From positions 9,036,907 through 9,100,906 of the forward strand of contig NC_079893.1 of the NCBI RefSeq assembly GCF_024868665.1: a DNA stretch of 64,000 bases. Reading direction: 5' to 3'. The notes below the pieces were generated by a model that had not been told where the DNA came from, did no database searches, and was given only the letters and a program-made list of their open reading frames with translations. The DNA comes from Triplophysa rosa. Lineage: Eukaryota > Chordata > Actinopteri > Cypriniformes > Nemacheilidae. Below are positions 33,089 through 45,511 of the stretch, in pieces. Positions within the stretch are counted from its first letter, which is position 1; the number at the start of each line of letters is the position of its first letter. A program made the translations under genes and the position numbers.

Positions 33089-33919
33089 TATAGTTTGGAA
33101 AGACTTGGACTCACTCATTTTAGACCCGCTGCCTCATCTGATTTCCTTGGTCCAATAAACACTATTTCAGTTTTATTAGGACTGAGTATGAGAAAGTTGT
33201 TCTCTGTTTAATATCACAGAGAAATGCAGTAAGTGAAGCGGGTGGAAATGATATTTCACAGATATTGGTGAGATGGATTTAAACACCACCAGCATAGCAG
33301 TGAAAGCAGACCTCGTACTGACGGATCACACCACATGGGAAACCTATAAGTAATGAAACGTAACGGTCCGTGATCTAAACACCTCCTAAGAACACATCGT
33401 GTGAGCGGAAATATCTCTTTCTGAATAGAAATGAAATATTTCTGTTCATAACATACTAAGTAAACCATGACCACGCTGTAGAAGCAATATCAATGGCAGA
33501 AAGTCGAGAGACGAGCATGTCATGACAAGCAGTAACAGTGTACTCTCATTTCAACTCGAATGTTTCCATTTTCATTGGCAATGACTGACATATTGATTTT
33601 CCAACAGCTCCAGTCTCAGGGCGTGCAAATATTCAGAGTCGTCTGAAGCTGTACAATGGCTTTAAGAACAGTGGGGAAATCAAGTCATTATTTGCAGAAA
33701 ACCTTCCTGTCCTCTCAGCTCTCAAATCTCAAAATAACAAAGTTGGTGCAGCGCAATAGGTCATGAGGCGCATTGGAGCCAATTTAATACCACTGATGTC
33801 AAACCTGGTGCGACACGTCTTTAGAAGGACTGAATGTCTCAATGCCCATTAAAAGGCTTTGTACGATATGAATTTAATATGAATGACGACTGTTTCGTCA
33901 CACAAAGCTATCACATAGC
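33089..33919. other. Gene-free stretch
   Basis: No gene or repeat boundary recognised. Confidence 0.4.
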
Positions 33920-33927
33920 GTCAGAAC

Positions 33928-35066
33928 TAGAGATGCACCGATTGCAATCTTCTTTGCCGATTCTGATTTCCGATTTTATTACAAGTGAAACCTGCCAATT
34001 CCGATTTTTGCCAATTCCGATTTTCTATCCACAAACTATAATTGACAGTATACTGTATATAAAACCATATTAACTTTTCTTTAATACACATTTTTTTATT
34101 TTCATTGAATGAATGATTGAACATTACAATTTCCCCAAATTGAAGAACTCTGTGACTGAAAAGAAGTACAAATAATAAAATATAACTAAACATGTCACTT
34201 AATTTACCTTTTTCATTTTAGTACTCATCTCACAAAAGTCTAAGATAACAATAAAATACTTCAACTTTACTCTCGTCTGTTTTCGTTTATGAAACTACCA
34301 TTGCTTTATTTCATTTTTTCTGAAATGTAAAATCAATTGTCTTTATCTTGTGTCTGTAGCATTAAAAGAAGTGGGTTGATTTTTGCTGCAACTTCAATAA
34401 AAAAGTTAAAAATCTTATGAGTGAATTCTACTCTAAAGATGTATATGTATTTGCAGTTTTTTGTGTTAGTAAAGAACTCAATCAGATATATATATCACAT
34501 ATATTGGTTGATTTATTCATTTTTTTTTTAGGATTTTTAAAAACAAGTAGAAGTCGTGTTGAATGTCATTTTACCTAGGTGAAATGACCACAGTTTTAAC
34601 GTAAGACAAGCAATCAGATTGAGTGAACGACTTCAACATGAGTTTAGCATGTGTCCGAGTTTAGCATGATGCTAATAGCATCACTGTAGCATACCCCATG
34701 TAGACGGAGCAGCGAGAGATGAACTACAGTGCACCTTCTTGTCTGTACAGTACATGATGCGTGTGCACGCGCGTGCAGTCAGCGGATATGAGAGATGCGC
34801 GTCAGTCAGCAGAGACTTGCGGTCCGGTGGACCCACATGCGAGTATAAACGAGCCGTGAAAGACAGGCTGTGCGCACGCAAGTTTACATGTTTACTTGCG
34901 GATTTGAGTGTACTGACGGCTGTGACGTTCTTGCCCGCATCACGGGCAACAGAAGATCGGCTTGGAATCGGCGAGACGTGAGACTGACTGGCCGGTCACC
35001 GGTCGGGCCGATCGTACGAAAAACCGGCCGATTCCGATCTCTGGCCGGTCAATCGGTGCACCTCTA
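33928..35066. mobile_element. hAT-like non-autonomous transposon, 1.14 kb
   Basis: The ends TAGAGATGCACCGATTG and TAGAGGTGCACCGATTG (right, reverse complement) are inverted repeats. A perfect 8-bp duplication GTCAGAAC flanks them (33920-33927 and 35067-35074). The subterminal regions repeat CCGATTCCGAT-like words several times in both orientations, a usual place for transposase binding. No transposase frame remains. Confidence 0.87.
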
Positions 35067-35074
35067 GTCAGAAC

Positions 35075-38000
35075 ATACATAATTTATAACAATGATACAG
35101 TGTGTATCTTCTTGGACTGCTTTTTTAGGATACTTGAAGATAATAAAAAATGCCAGCCAGCACCAGTTTTTTGATCCTACTGATCCTATGTCATGGCCCC
35201 CAGAATATTTTGATGTATAAATAAACAACTATGCTAGCATTAATATCAAAAGGACAGCTTCATCTTTTTAATCCTTGAATGTGGGTTTCATAAAAAAGCA
35301 TTTCGAACAAAAGGCTAAATCAAAGACTGTCCAGATCGGATTCAACAACAATCAAAACAAATATTTACTTTTATTTATTTGCTTGTTTTGGGATCCATTC
35401 TTTAGAATATGTGTAACAGCTCCCCCTATTGTATAACAGTAAAAAGGTTAAAAGCTACTTTTCCGGTTAATAGAGGTTTAGCGTCATAAATGGTGAAAAA
35501 AATCCCATCTAAAAAGTCATTTTAAATTCCAGCATAATAATGCCATAATAAGAGAAAAAAATGTGTTCAACACCAATAACAAAGTATGAGTTTCAGAAAA
35601 CATGAGGGCATGTAAATAAATTTTGGGTGAAAGCACCATTTAAATCCCCCATGTAATATATATTTTTCTTTTAGTAAAATATGTTAGCCATAATGTACAA
35701 AATGTACATTTAGTATATGCAAGCATTCGAAACTAACAGTTGTTTTATGACGTCATTCTACACTTCAACTTCTCGTCAAATTTCCTGTCCAATCAAATGC
35801 AAGTGTCCCGCCCACTTCAGTATAAACGACGCATTGTGCACGCATTTATTATGTCCTATATGGTGAATGACACATAGTGCACTAGATAGGATATTCAGAC
35901 AGCGTAAACATTTTAATTGAAAAGAATCATCCAAAACGAGCCAATAATAGTACCACAATGACATTTTTAGGGACATGAATAAAATCATCGGGTGTTTTGA
36001 ATAGGATGTCTAAAGATCTAGGGGGGTCATTGGTTGTTATGGGGCATGTTAAGGGGGCTCTTAAACAGATAGGCAGCTCCTCGTTGATCCAATTGCTCTT
36101 TTTTTTGATTGGATGGCAGGGTGAACAACTCCACTTGCCCCACCCCCTGGGCTAAGAGTGCCACTGGAGAAACAAACGGCATAATCCTGTTACGTACACC
36201 GGGGCCGGTGCAGGGGTCACGGGTTGTGGTTTGCTCATTTCGATGATGACAGTTGCTATGAGGGCGACCAGAAAGAAAGCTGCTCAAATGCATTCTAATT
36301 CCTTTAACGCTGTTAAACCTACATTCAGATTATCAGTTCTGCGTATGCACGCACACACTTAGATTTTCCCGTCTTCATCACATCAACGCATATACAATTT
36401 TAAAAATGCACCAAAGGATTCTGGATGAATTTGGAAAAAGAGAGCAACTGAACATTTGAAGATCAAAAAGAATTTCGACTTTCAGTAAATGGAGAAAGAA
36501 ACAAGACATTACAACGTCTGCACAGGGTTAAAAAAAGCCCCCGCACTTCATTATAATGACCCTTCCTCTGAAATAGCTCTGAACAGGTATCATTTTTGTG
36601 ATCCCTCCACTTGAACCAAGAACAAACCGCTACTGTGAGTCATGCATGAATGCATTAAAACGCACACATAGAGAAAACTCCTCGGCCGTGACACTCCATC
36701 AGAATCTAAGCGAGGTCCTTCGTTCCAGATATGTGGGCTTCAGCGGCGCCTCTGTTCTTTTAAAGTTCTACACATATCGATGGAAAGTTCAAAAAGCTTT
36801 TTTCTCCCTTTCTTTCTCCTGTCCTCCTCCACATCGCTGAGAGCTTTTTCACAAAGTCAGCAATAAGGAACCGCCCGAGATTGATGTTGCATCACCGCGT
36901 CAATAAGGAGAAAAAACGACTTGTGATGCAAGAACAGGCGGACACAGAAACAAATCTACGAGCGTGCACTCTGCTGACCAATGAGGTTTAAAGAATGATT
37001 GATCTAGCCAGACCTCTCCAACCACTATTAAGCACATTTAGGTCTTTCACATTGATTAAAGGTTTACAAACACCTGGAATGAGGGAGAAAAAACTGTTTA
37101 TTTATGACATGCTCGGTGGGATTGCGGTGAAATGCTTGTTTTTCAAAGCATCCTGCTGTGTCCAGCTGAAACAAGTCGGACCGGGGATGATCGTGACCAT
37201 GTCAGAATGGTCACCCAGGAAAAATGTGAGGTTAAGGTTTTTTAACAGAATAGTTCTGCAAAACATGAAAATGATCTCATTATTTATTCACACTCATGCC
37301 ATTCTAGATGTTCAAGACTTCCTTTCAGGAAGTTTTTTTCAAGCAAAAATATCCATCACTGTCTTATGTCCATATATAGGACCAAACATGTTGAATGATG
37401 TACTTTAATGATGGATGGATGTGCTTTTTGCAGCTTCAGCATCCAAACAATGCCAGTGAGTTAATGTCTTCTGATGCAACACAATAATAGATGTGTGAAA
37501 AATGATTAACATTTTGAACTTGCTTTCCAAAACTGCAACCAAAATAAAGAAACATTAGTGCCAAAATCAAATATGGAGGCCTGTTGAAAACATGTTACAT
37601 AGTCGCAATGACATTGTTGTTCCATGTCTTATGACGAAATTAGGGTCACGATTTCAAATGTCCACTTCACGGTTATAGTGGCCAAAAGAACTCAAAAGAA
37701 CTATCAATTATCGTGATAGCTGCTGCTTTTTTATGAACCCTTTTGAAAAAAATTGGGGTTATTTCAATCCAACGTTGGGTCAAAAGGGACAAACCCAACT
37801 GTTGGGTTAAATTAACCAAGCAAAATGGTTTATATTCGACCCAACAATGGGTTAAACAACGCAGTATTTGGGGTTGAAACAACGTTGAAACCCATTCGTC
37901 TAGCGCTTGTTTACAGAAAAATGGTAAGAAAGTAGCGTTGCGGGATGGAAAATTGCGTTGTCTATGAATGGCCGGGCCGGTCACTGTAGCTCACAGCACG

Positions 38001-39821
38001 CACATACTTTGTGCAGTTATTAGCGTGTTTTGTACAGTAATGGAAACAGGTCGCACCACAACAAAAAAAGCACTCAAAAAATGTTTTCCCAAATATATTT
38101 TGAGGTCGCACAGTTTAAATTTAGGGAGCATATGCGACTAAAATGGTCGCAATTTCGAGCCCAGACACATCAGACCTCGCGAGATCACCTAATCTTTAAT
38201 TTCGTTTATTTTGTGTTTTCTCCTTTTTGGTCAACAAATCACACTTATAATTCAACTGTAGGGAGTAGAAAGAGAGTTTATATTATCATACCTGTAAAAT
38301 TAACCATTTTCACGGTTTTTAATATCACGGTCAATACCGGTACAGTATATTGTACCCCTAGACAAATTATCCTACATGCAGGAGCCTTTTGGATTACTCA
38401 AATGATAGATGTGTGTGCTTCATAAAGCTCCACTATGTTGGATGCTATATATGGAAATCTAAGCGATGTAAATCTTTATTAAAAAAAAAGCTTTTTCCAT
38501 TTTAAGAAGAAAAGTCATATACATCCAGAATGGCACATAAACTACTTTCTGTGGTTATTGTTAGCACGCACTGACATACAGTACTGTAAATAGAGTCTAA
38601 CATGCAGAATGTTTGTGAAGTGTATAAAACGTTATAAAGGAGCACTTTGTTCCTACCCTTTAATTAAAATCAACAGATTAACAAATTAATGCCTGCAGGT
38701 TGAACGTCTACAGGAAACATTTTGCACGCTAATGCGCCGTGTTTCCTAGAGTAAATGATTTAGTAATGTGTTTTGGTATATTTGATTTAAAAACATCAGT
38801 TCAGTTCCTAAATGCTTGCTCAGGCTCCTAAACTCAACATAATGATGAGAATCCATGTACTTCTCATTAATAATACAAACAATACTTTAATAAATGAAAT
38901 CAGGATCGGGGCGCCTTGACTTTGCCTGCTTCTTAAACTTCACATTTGACTGATGAGATGTGTCAGCTCACAGAAAATGGATTTCTGGAGGGCTAGAGAG
39001 CCTGCTTTATTATATTAGCAAGACAATCCTTAATGGTTGTACCCAAATGTTTGTATTTATGTTTGTGACTGTTTCACTGTCCTCCAACCTGAAGTCAGGC
39101 TGATCTGCAGTAATGAAACTAGTTGTTTACACTTAGGTCAGTCACTTGAAGAGGGTTTAACTACAGGAGTGAAAGGTTAGACATCAACCCTCATGTGATC
39201 ATAGCTTTGATGATTAAGGGTGAAACATTCGGTTATGTAAGCCTTGTCAAAAGTCAGTAAAAAAGGAAGTATCTACTAAAATCTCTTTAAAACCACCTTG
39301 TCACTCTCTTATGTGATTACGGATTTTCTCAAACCATAGGATTAGCTCGCTATGTAGAGGATTAACTCTTGGTTTCAGAAAAAAGTTGTTGATATGTTAC
39401 AATGCAGTATTTCGATAGTGATAATTATATTTTTGGTTAGTTCATCTTTGGTTTACTGAGGTATATGACTGGCATACTGTAGTAATCTCGCTAATGTATT
39501 GGATTATGCAATCTGTAGCTTTTGCCTCTATATTGACATCTCTGTTTAAAACATTAAATTGCAGGTAACTTTACATGGCTTGAAGTCAAATTATGAACCC
39601 AAAATAAGACATTTGAAGAATGTAGGACAGCAAAGAGTTCTGGGGCACTTTGGGGACTATACCGTTATATTTTTTCCTACTATGGTAGTCAATGGGGGGC
39701 AAAATCTGTCTGGTTATAAGCATTCTTCCAAATATATTTCTCTGTGTTCATCAGAACAAATAAATGTATACAGATTTGGAACAACTCTTTGGAACATGTC
39801 ATTTTTGGGTGAAGAATCCTT
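35075..39821. other. Long gene-free stretch
   Basis: Mostly AT-rich DNA with no supported gene. Fragments of the fold-back repeat type occur near 35570-35640 and 37270-37320 (TTATTCACACTCATGCCATT). A segment at 37745-37885 repeats AACCCAAC/GTTGGGTT words in inverted order and is probably a small MITE. Open frames at 36995-37408 and 38030-38425 lack domains. Confidence 0.45.
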
Positions 39822-40799
39822 TTAAAGCCACAATATGGAATAATTTTGTTATGAAATATATTGTGATATATTTCATGCAGTTGTGTACTTACATTATCCC
39901 AAATGTTCCCAAGAATGTGCAAATCCAGAGAAATTCCTATTTAAAATAATGGCCCGTCCCTTGTCTCCCTTGTAATTGTCGCATATCAGTGACTTAATAT
40001 CCGGTGCTTCGCAATACCCTCAGTTTCCAGTTGTAGAAACTACGGCAACAAGCAAATGCGGAAGTGGTTATACAGCATCTGGGACGCAGCATCTGTTGTT
40101 CTGTTATTATAGATCACGATTACTCTTTGGCGCGTAAAGGAAACCCCCAAAAAGCGTAAATGTACGCCAAATGAGGCAAGCAGGCTTATGGACAAACAAA
40201 GAAATTAAACAAGAATTAATATCGGCGTGGCGTTTTCTAAATGGAGAGAGCTTTGCGACCAACTTGGACTCGACAGAGACTCCGCTCTCGCATGTGTTTT
40301 AATAGACAGGTAAGCAAAGAAAATGTTATTGTACACGAAATACTCATGCACAGATTATTTGAATAGTTATGAATCCAGTTACCCTGAACTACAGTATCAT
40401 TTTGTCGCACAAAAATATGTAGCCAATAACGGTACTTGTAAATGCTGTGGGTTCGTTCCAATTTACTTTTTAAACGACGACTGAATGACTGCTTTAAACA
40501 TGTAAAACTGTGTAGCATTATGCTACCAAATCAATTGACAAAGTCCAATATCAGTCGCGGGCTAACATAGCATTACATTCCACGTTTCTTGCAAGCTAAT
40601 TCATTACGATGACATGAAATAAAATTCATTCATTACCTCGTCCGTGAACATGAAGGGCAATCTCCATACGCCTCTGGATGGTGAAAACGACATGTCCCAT
40701 AATTCCACTCTCCTACATAACGTCATTTAGCTTCGCCTTTTGTTGTTGTTTCGAAAGTGCGCCATCTAGCGGTCCAAATATTCCATATTGTGGCTTTAA
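39822..40799. mobile_element. Non-autonomous DNA transposon with perfect 21-bp TIRs
   Basis: Both ends read TTAAAGCCACAATATGGAAT inward without mismatch. The 978-bp interior contains a 43-codon frame at about 40171-40302 with a Trp-rich start (LWTNKEIKQELISAWRF) that could be a remnant of a Myb/SANT-like transposon protein; this is weak. The terminal TTAA or TAA suggests a TTAA- or TWA-type target. The superfamily is unsettled. Confidence 0.7.
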
Positions 40800-42352
40800 T
40801 AGCACATTAAACATTTGGTTTTATTTATAGCATTTATGTGTAACATGTGACATGATTAAAAAGTGAAATATGATTCAATAAATATAATTTATTTAACTCA
40901 CTTCATAGATTAACAAAGAAATGTAATTCTGTATAGTGAGATGATTGATGACAGAAGACAGACTGACAGTAGAATGGTTTTGTTAATGCTATTCAAATGT
41001 TAAAAAATGTGTTTGTTCACTTTGAGTCTACTTATTACATTAATAGGAATCAGATCACCTTTGTACAGTAATAATATGATATGATCTAAAGGCTGATCTA
41101 AAAACCTCACTTTGCATATACTCCAATGCTTAACTGGGGTGTTTGACGCACATCACTAATTGATACAAATTTCAACAGATATTTAACATTAGGCAACTGT
41201 TTTCATCTCTTTCACCTGCAGGTTGCTGTATGTGTGTGTGGGTGTCGCGCAGAGATCACTATGGGCAACAGGCACTAAAGACAAACAGGGGGATAAACCT
41301 TGTATCCCAGATCAGCCCTGATTACATCTCAAAGCCCTGCTGTTTGACCCTGTCCAGAACAGGCCACCCTGGAGCTCAGCGGGGTTAAGTTGCTCCACTC
41401 TGCTGATACGCTTAAAATGATTAAGATTTGGATGCTGGCGTCTGGTCCTGGATCAGCGTGAAAGCTGCTGTTTACAGGTCCTGATACTGTTGTATGGAAC
41501 CAGGTAAGATGAGATCACTACAAGGAATTCTCCTTCATTGGTTTAAGGATGACTTGAAGGTAATCTAAAAGGGGTTTAGATAGATTAATCCCACATTCAG
41601 AAAGAGCCAAACCTGTTGTGTTGGAGTATTAACTTGGATAATAGGACAAACACACTTTTATGAATCTTTTAGTATGGCAAAACATTTTGGTGCCACTGTA
41701 AATATTTTACAGAAGAAATGTGGCAATCATACTAGCTGCTCATTGGTGAATATCATGGTACATTATGCGTTATGAGTTTGATTTGGCTATAACCGGTTTG
41801 GACAGTTCCTTCAAAAATGCCAGGGTTCAGTTTAGCCTTTTCAAGGAGGGGCAGAGCACTTTTGAAGATTAACATGGATAAAATACTACTACCACGCTTT
41901 GATCATTTTTCATTAGTGTACTAGACTGGAGCCAAAGTTGAATTGCTTGGATATTGTGAATAAATGTTACACCCTCAGTTATGAGACAGCAGGGTGCCTT
42001 TAACGGTTACAATTAGTGAAATCGACTCTCATTAAAACCAACACAATATTGTTGGCGAGATAATATTTTCTGATGCATTTGAGCTAAGTAAAGCCAAATA
42101 GGTAAATTAATGTCAACTAGCATCAATTACTGATGTGGAAACAGCTTTCCATTTGGAGCTCAGCAGATGTTGAAATGATCTTATACTACAGTTTGACTGT
42201 TATTTATTTTTCATTGCGTGTGAGTCATTGCAATACATTATATAAAACACTTTTTTTATGTAAAAAAAATAAAAAGGTAAAGAGGAAAAATGACACCTTG
42301 GAACCAGTATGGCCAGAAGATGAATGTCAAATCTAAACTTAAATTTTGCAAT
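40800..42352. other. Gene-free stretch left of the gypsy element
   Basis: No transposon end is recognised. The block 41220-41520 is less AT-rich and could be unique conserved DNA, but the sequence alone cannot show it. Confidence 0.4.
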
Positions 42353-42357
42353 AGAAA
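42353..42357. repeat. Target-site duplication AGAAA (left)
   Basis: AGAAA directly precedes the 5' LTR and is repeated at 47657-47661 directly after the 3' LTR. Five bp is the usual duplication for Ty3/gypsy integrases. Confidence 0.9.
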
Positions 42358-42624
42358 TGTCACGACTCAGGTCGGGTCGGGGTATTGTCTGCACGGGAGC
42401 GGTCTTGTTTTTGTCGAGCACGTGGAGGCCGTCGACTGACGGCTGACCACGTGCTTGGAGTCTGCGTCATTGTTCCCGCCCTCGTGTCTCCGTTAGGGCT
42501 TTCCTTGCACTGGTGTTTTTCCACTCGACTCTCACACCCCTGTTCTCACTTCCCTCATTAACCTCGCTTATCCCTGCGATTGCCCCACACCTGTTGACTA
42601 TTCTATCCTCATCTACTCTCCCTT

Positions 42625-42630
42625 TATAAT
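42625..42630 (+). promoter_or_regulatory. LTR TATA box
   Basis: TATAAT in CCCTTTATAATCCC, conserved in the 3' LTR at 47074-47079. It lies 28 bp before GTCTGACCGTT, the predicted 5' end of the transcript. Confidence 0.65.
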
Positions 42631-42652
42631 CCCTCGACGTCTCTTGTCCTGT

Positions 42653-42663
42653 GTCTGACCGTT
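42653..42663 (+). other. Predicted transcript 5' end and self-primer
   Basis: GTCTGACCGTT lies one TATA-to-start distance (28 bp) downstream of the TATA box. It can form 11 continuous pairs, one of them G:U, with AATGGTCAGAC at 43207-43217 just after the LTR. This matches the self-priming scheme known for Tf1. Confidence 0.55.
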
Positions 42664-43149
42664 GTATGTAATTTCCTACTCAGACTGAGCTAGGTGTAGC
42701 TGCGGCTCGTCTATTGTTTTTTTACCTAGTGTTTCCTAGCCATAGCCACAGTCCTATCCATAGTCCTAGTCCTAGCTCCGCTTTCGTCATTGCTATCACG
42801 ACCATGCTTCACTCTGTTCTTCCTAGCCTGTCCGGTGTTGCTCTCACCACTCTCCTGTCACGTCCCCAGGTCTGCTCTCTGTCTCCGCAGCTCCCGTTGG
42901 CATCCCGACCGGCGGCCTTCATTAGCAGCAGTCACCTCTGGGTCGCTATCACCACCCGGACTTATCAGCTCTCTCTCCTCATGAGAGTTTGGTCGAGAGA
43001 GTTCCTCGAACCCAGACGACAGACCTCTTACCCCGGCGGTGGATGCTCGAAGCTCTTCGGAGTTCTCAGCCGTTCCGGTGGTGTATCTATCTGTTTCCCG
43101 CGACCGAGTTTCCTCTGGCTGTTTGGTGTTGTGACTGTTGCCAATTATT

Positions 43150-43155
43150 AATAAA
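43150..43155 (+). promoter_or_regulatory. LTR polyadenylation signal
   Basis: AATAAA about 50 bp before the LTR end, conserved at 47601-47606 in the 3' LTR, where it would terminate the transcript. Confidence 0.65.
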
Positions 43156-43199
43156 ACTTTGTTCTCCCCGCATTTGGGTCTCTCTCAGCTTTGTCGGCC

Positions 43200-43742
43200 A
43201 TGACAGAATGGTCAGACCAACATCACGACCCAGCGGGACCGGATCGCTTACGCACGGCGCTTCAACAGCAGGGCATTCTGCTGGGACAGCAGGCGTTGCG
43301 CCTCACCGCCACTGCCCAGGAGGTTGACGCCCTTCACAGGCAAGTGGCGGCGTTGCAGCTTCAGGTTTCGGAATTACTCCGAGGTACCGATGGAGCTGCG
43401 GGATCACAGTTTTCTCTTCCACGTGGAGCCTCAAGTGAACCAGAACCCCATGCCAACAGCCCCCCACTTTACGACGGGGATCCCAACTCCTGTCGGGCAT
43501 TTCTATCGCAGTGCTCTCTGGTGTTCGCCCTCCAGCCCCGCCGATATTCGACAGGGGAGGCCAGTCGGGACGCCAATCCCACCCACCACCCTCAACCGGA
43601 CTCGGAGCCCATGCAGATTGGGCGGTCACACCTAACACCGGCCCAGAGGCACCAACGACTCATGGACGGGCTTTGTTTTTATTGTGGCAAGGCGGGTCAT
43701 CTAGTTATTCACTGCCCGGCAAAAGCCGACACCCACCCGTAG
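43200..43742 (+). pseudogene. gypsy gag with deleted capsid core
   Basis: The frame starts at the ATG spanning the LTR end (43200). Residues 1-60 are Gln/Ala/Leu-rich and predict a coiled coil (EVDALHRQVAALQLQVSELL). A Pro-rich part and the beginning of the capsid ([19 protein letters not shown]) follow. After [10 protein letters not shown] the text jumps to a spacer and then a CCHC zinc knuckle ([14 protein letters not shown], from 43674), which binds RNA. The protein is about 180 residues, against roughly 350-450 for related gag proteins. Most of the capsid domain therefore appears to be removed by an in-frame deletion near 43545-43575. Particle assembly should fail without a helper. The stop at 43740 is in the normal place relative to pol. 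Confidence 0.8.
43207..43217 (+). other. Candidate primer binding site (self-complementary, not tRNA-type)
   Basis: AATGGTCAGAC begins one base after the 5' LTR. I see no tRNA 3'-end complement (TGG followed by a tRNA-like stretch) here. The segment pairs with the predicted 5' end of the element's own RNA. It also lies inside the first gag codons. Confidence 0.55.
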
Positions 43743-45397
43743 AACAGAGATTACGGGTGGGCGCCATCTATGAAACCTCTCCGGTCTCACGCACATTGCT
43801 GCCGTTTCACCTCACCTCCGGCCTCACAACTCACTCTGGATTGGCCCTGGTCGACTCCGGGGCGGAAGGCAACTTCTTGGACGGGACTACAGCTCGGAAG
43901 TGGGGCATTCCTATTCTCCCCATAGATCCGCCGATCTCAGCGCTGGCAGGACTGCCTCTATCCACCGTCACCTCTCACGTAAGCCTTTTTCTGTCGGGTA
44001 ATCACTGTGAGAAGATTAGGCTGTACATCCTCGATTCCCCCACTAACCCTCTGGTATTAGGGCATTCGTGGTTGTCACAGCATAATCCTCACATTGATTG
44101 GGTGAACACTTCTGTTTTAGCGTGGAGCCCTGCTTGTCATGTGTCTTGTCTTGGTCCTGCTCCCTCTCCTGTTTCTGTGTCTCCTGTGTTGCAGGTTAGT
44201 GACGCCGACTTGACCGGAGTCCTGGAGGAGTACCACGATCTGCAGTCCGTGTTTAGCAAGTCCCGGGCCACATCCCTTCCTCCGCATCGGCCCTACGACT
44301 GCGCCATCGACCTGCTCCCGGGCACTTCTCCACCCAAGGGTCAGTTATTTTCCCTTTCGGGTCCTGAAAGAGAGGCCATGGACAAGTATATTCGTGAATC
44401 CATTAATGCCGGGCTCATCCGCCCCTCCTCCTCGCCAGCCGGTGCGGGTTTCTTCTTCGTGCAGAAGAAGGACGGCTCCCTTCGCCCCTGTATTGACTAT
44501 CGAGGTTTGAACGAGATTACTGTTAAAAATAAGTACCCCTTGCCTTTAATGTCGTCTGCCTTCGAACTGTTACAGGGAGCTCGAGTCTTCACTAAGTTAG
44601 ACCCCGGCAACGCCTATCACCTGGTCCGCATTTGCGAAGGGGACGAGTGGAAGACGGCATTTAATACACCATCGGGACATTATGAGTATTTGGTTCTTCC
44701 GTTCGGGCTGACCAATGCTCCTGCCGTCTTCCAGAGCCTCATCAATGACGTGTTGGGTGACATGATTAATCGGTTTGTCTTTGTGTACCTGGATGATATC
44801 CTTATTTTTTCCCCTTCTCTCCAGGAACACACCCAACATGTCAGAGGGGTTCTCCGGTGCCTTCTCGAGAATCAGTTATTCGTCAAGGCGGAGAAGTGCG
44901 AATTCCACTCCGATACCGTTTTGTTCCTTGGTCACGTGATTTCTCCCCGAGGCGTGGGACCGGACGACGCCAAGGTTAAGGCTGTCGCCACATGGCCCAT
45001 TCCCGACTCTCGTAAAGCACTGCAGTGGTTCCTGGGGTTCGGCAACTTTTACAGGCGATTTGTCCAGGGTTTTGGCCAGGTGGCTGCACCGCTCACGACA
45101 TTGACCTCCACCAAGGTCCAGTTCTCCTGGAACCCCCTTGTTCAGGTAGCCTTTGATAAACTCAAGTCCCGGTTTGTCTCTGCACATGTGCTCTGTTTTC
45201 CAGATCCTGAACGTCAGTTTATTGTCGAGGTCGATGCTTCCGATGTCGGGGTAGGCGCAGTCTTGTCCCAGCGTGCCAGTCATGATGAGAAGGTGCATCC
45301 GTGTGCCTTCTTTTCACATCGCCTGAGCCCTGCTGAACGGAATTACGATATCGGCAATAGAGAGCTGCTGGCGGTTCGTCTAGCTTTGGGTGAGTAG
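43511..45397 (+). pseudogene. gypsy pol: protease, reverse transcriptase, RNase H (truncated)
   Basis: This frame is offset by -1 from gag and overlaps its end, the usual gag-pol frameshift layout, though no clear slippery heptamer is evident. The protease motif [10 protein letters not shown] has its catalytic Asp codon at 43853. Reverse transcriptase shows [26 protein letters not shown] and the catalytic FVYLDD (YLDD at 44786-44797). RNase H begins with VEVDASDVG (Asp at 45233). A TAG at 45395-45397 interrupts RNase H after LALGE, where a Trp codon would fit the family, and reading continues in frame through WTDHKNLEY to a second stop at 45509. The upstream protease and reverse transcriptase are intact in sequence. 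Confidence 0.9.
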
Positions 45398-45511
45398 CGG
45401 CACTGGTTGGAAGGATCGGTGCAGCCGTTCTTGGTCTGGACGGACCATAAGAACTTAGAATATGTCCGTTCAGCCAAGAGATTGAACTCTCGTCGACTCT
45501 ATCCTTCCTAG

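Larger units (their letters stand above)
42358..43205 (+). repeat. 5' LTR of the gypsy element
   Basis: 848 bp, beginning TGTCACGACTCAGG and ending GGCCATGACA. It has a TATA box at 42625, a predicted transcript start near 42653 and a poly(A) signal at 43150. It differs from the 3' LTR by several indels and by an inverted 25-bp segment at 42416-42440. The last six bases encode the first codons of gag. Confidence 0.95.

Noticed and set aside
42714..43151. 145-codon frame, repeated at 47163-47585
   Set aside because: It lies within the gypsy LTRs and is present in both only because they are duplicates. Indels between the copies shift the frame.
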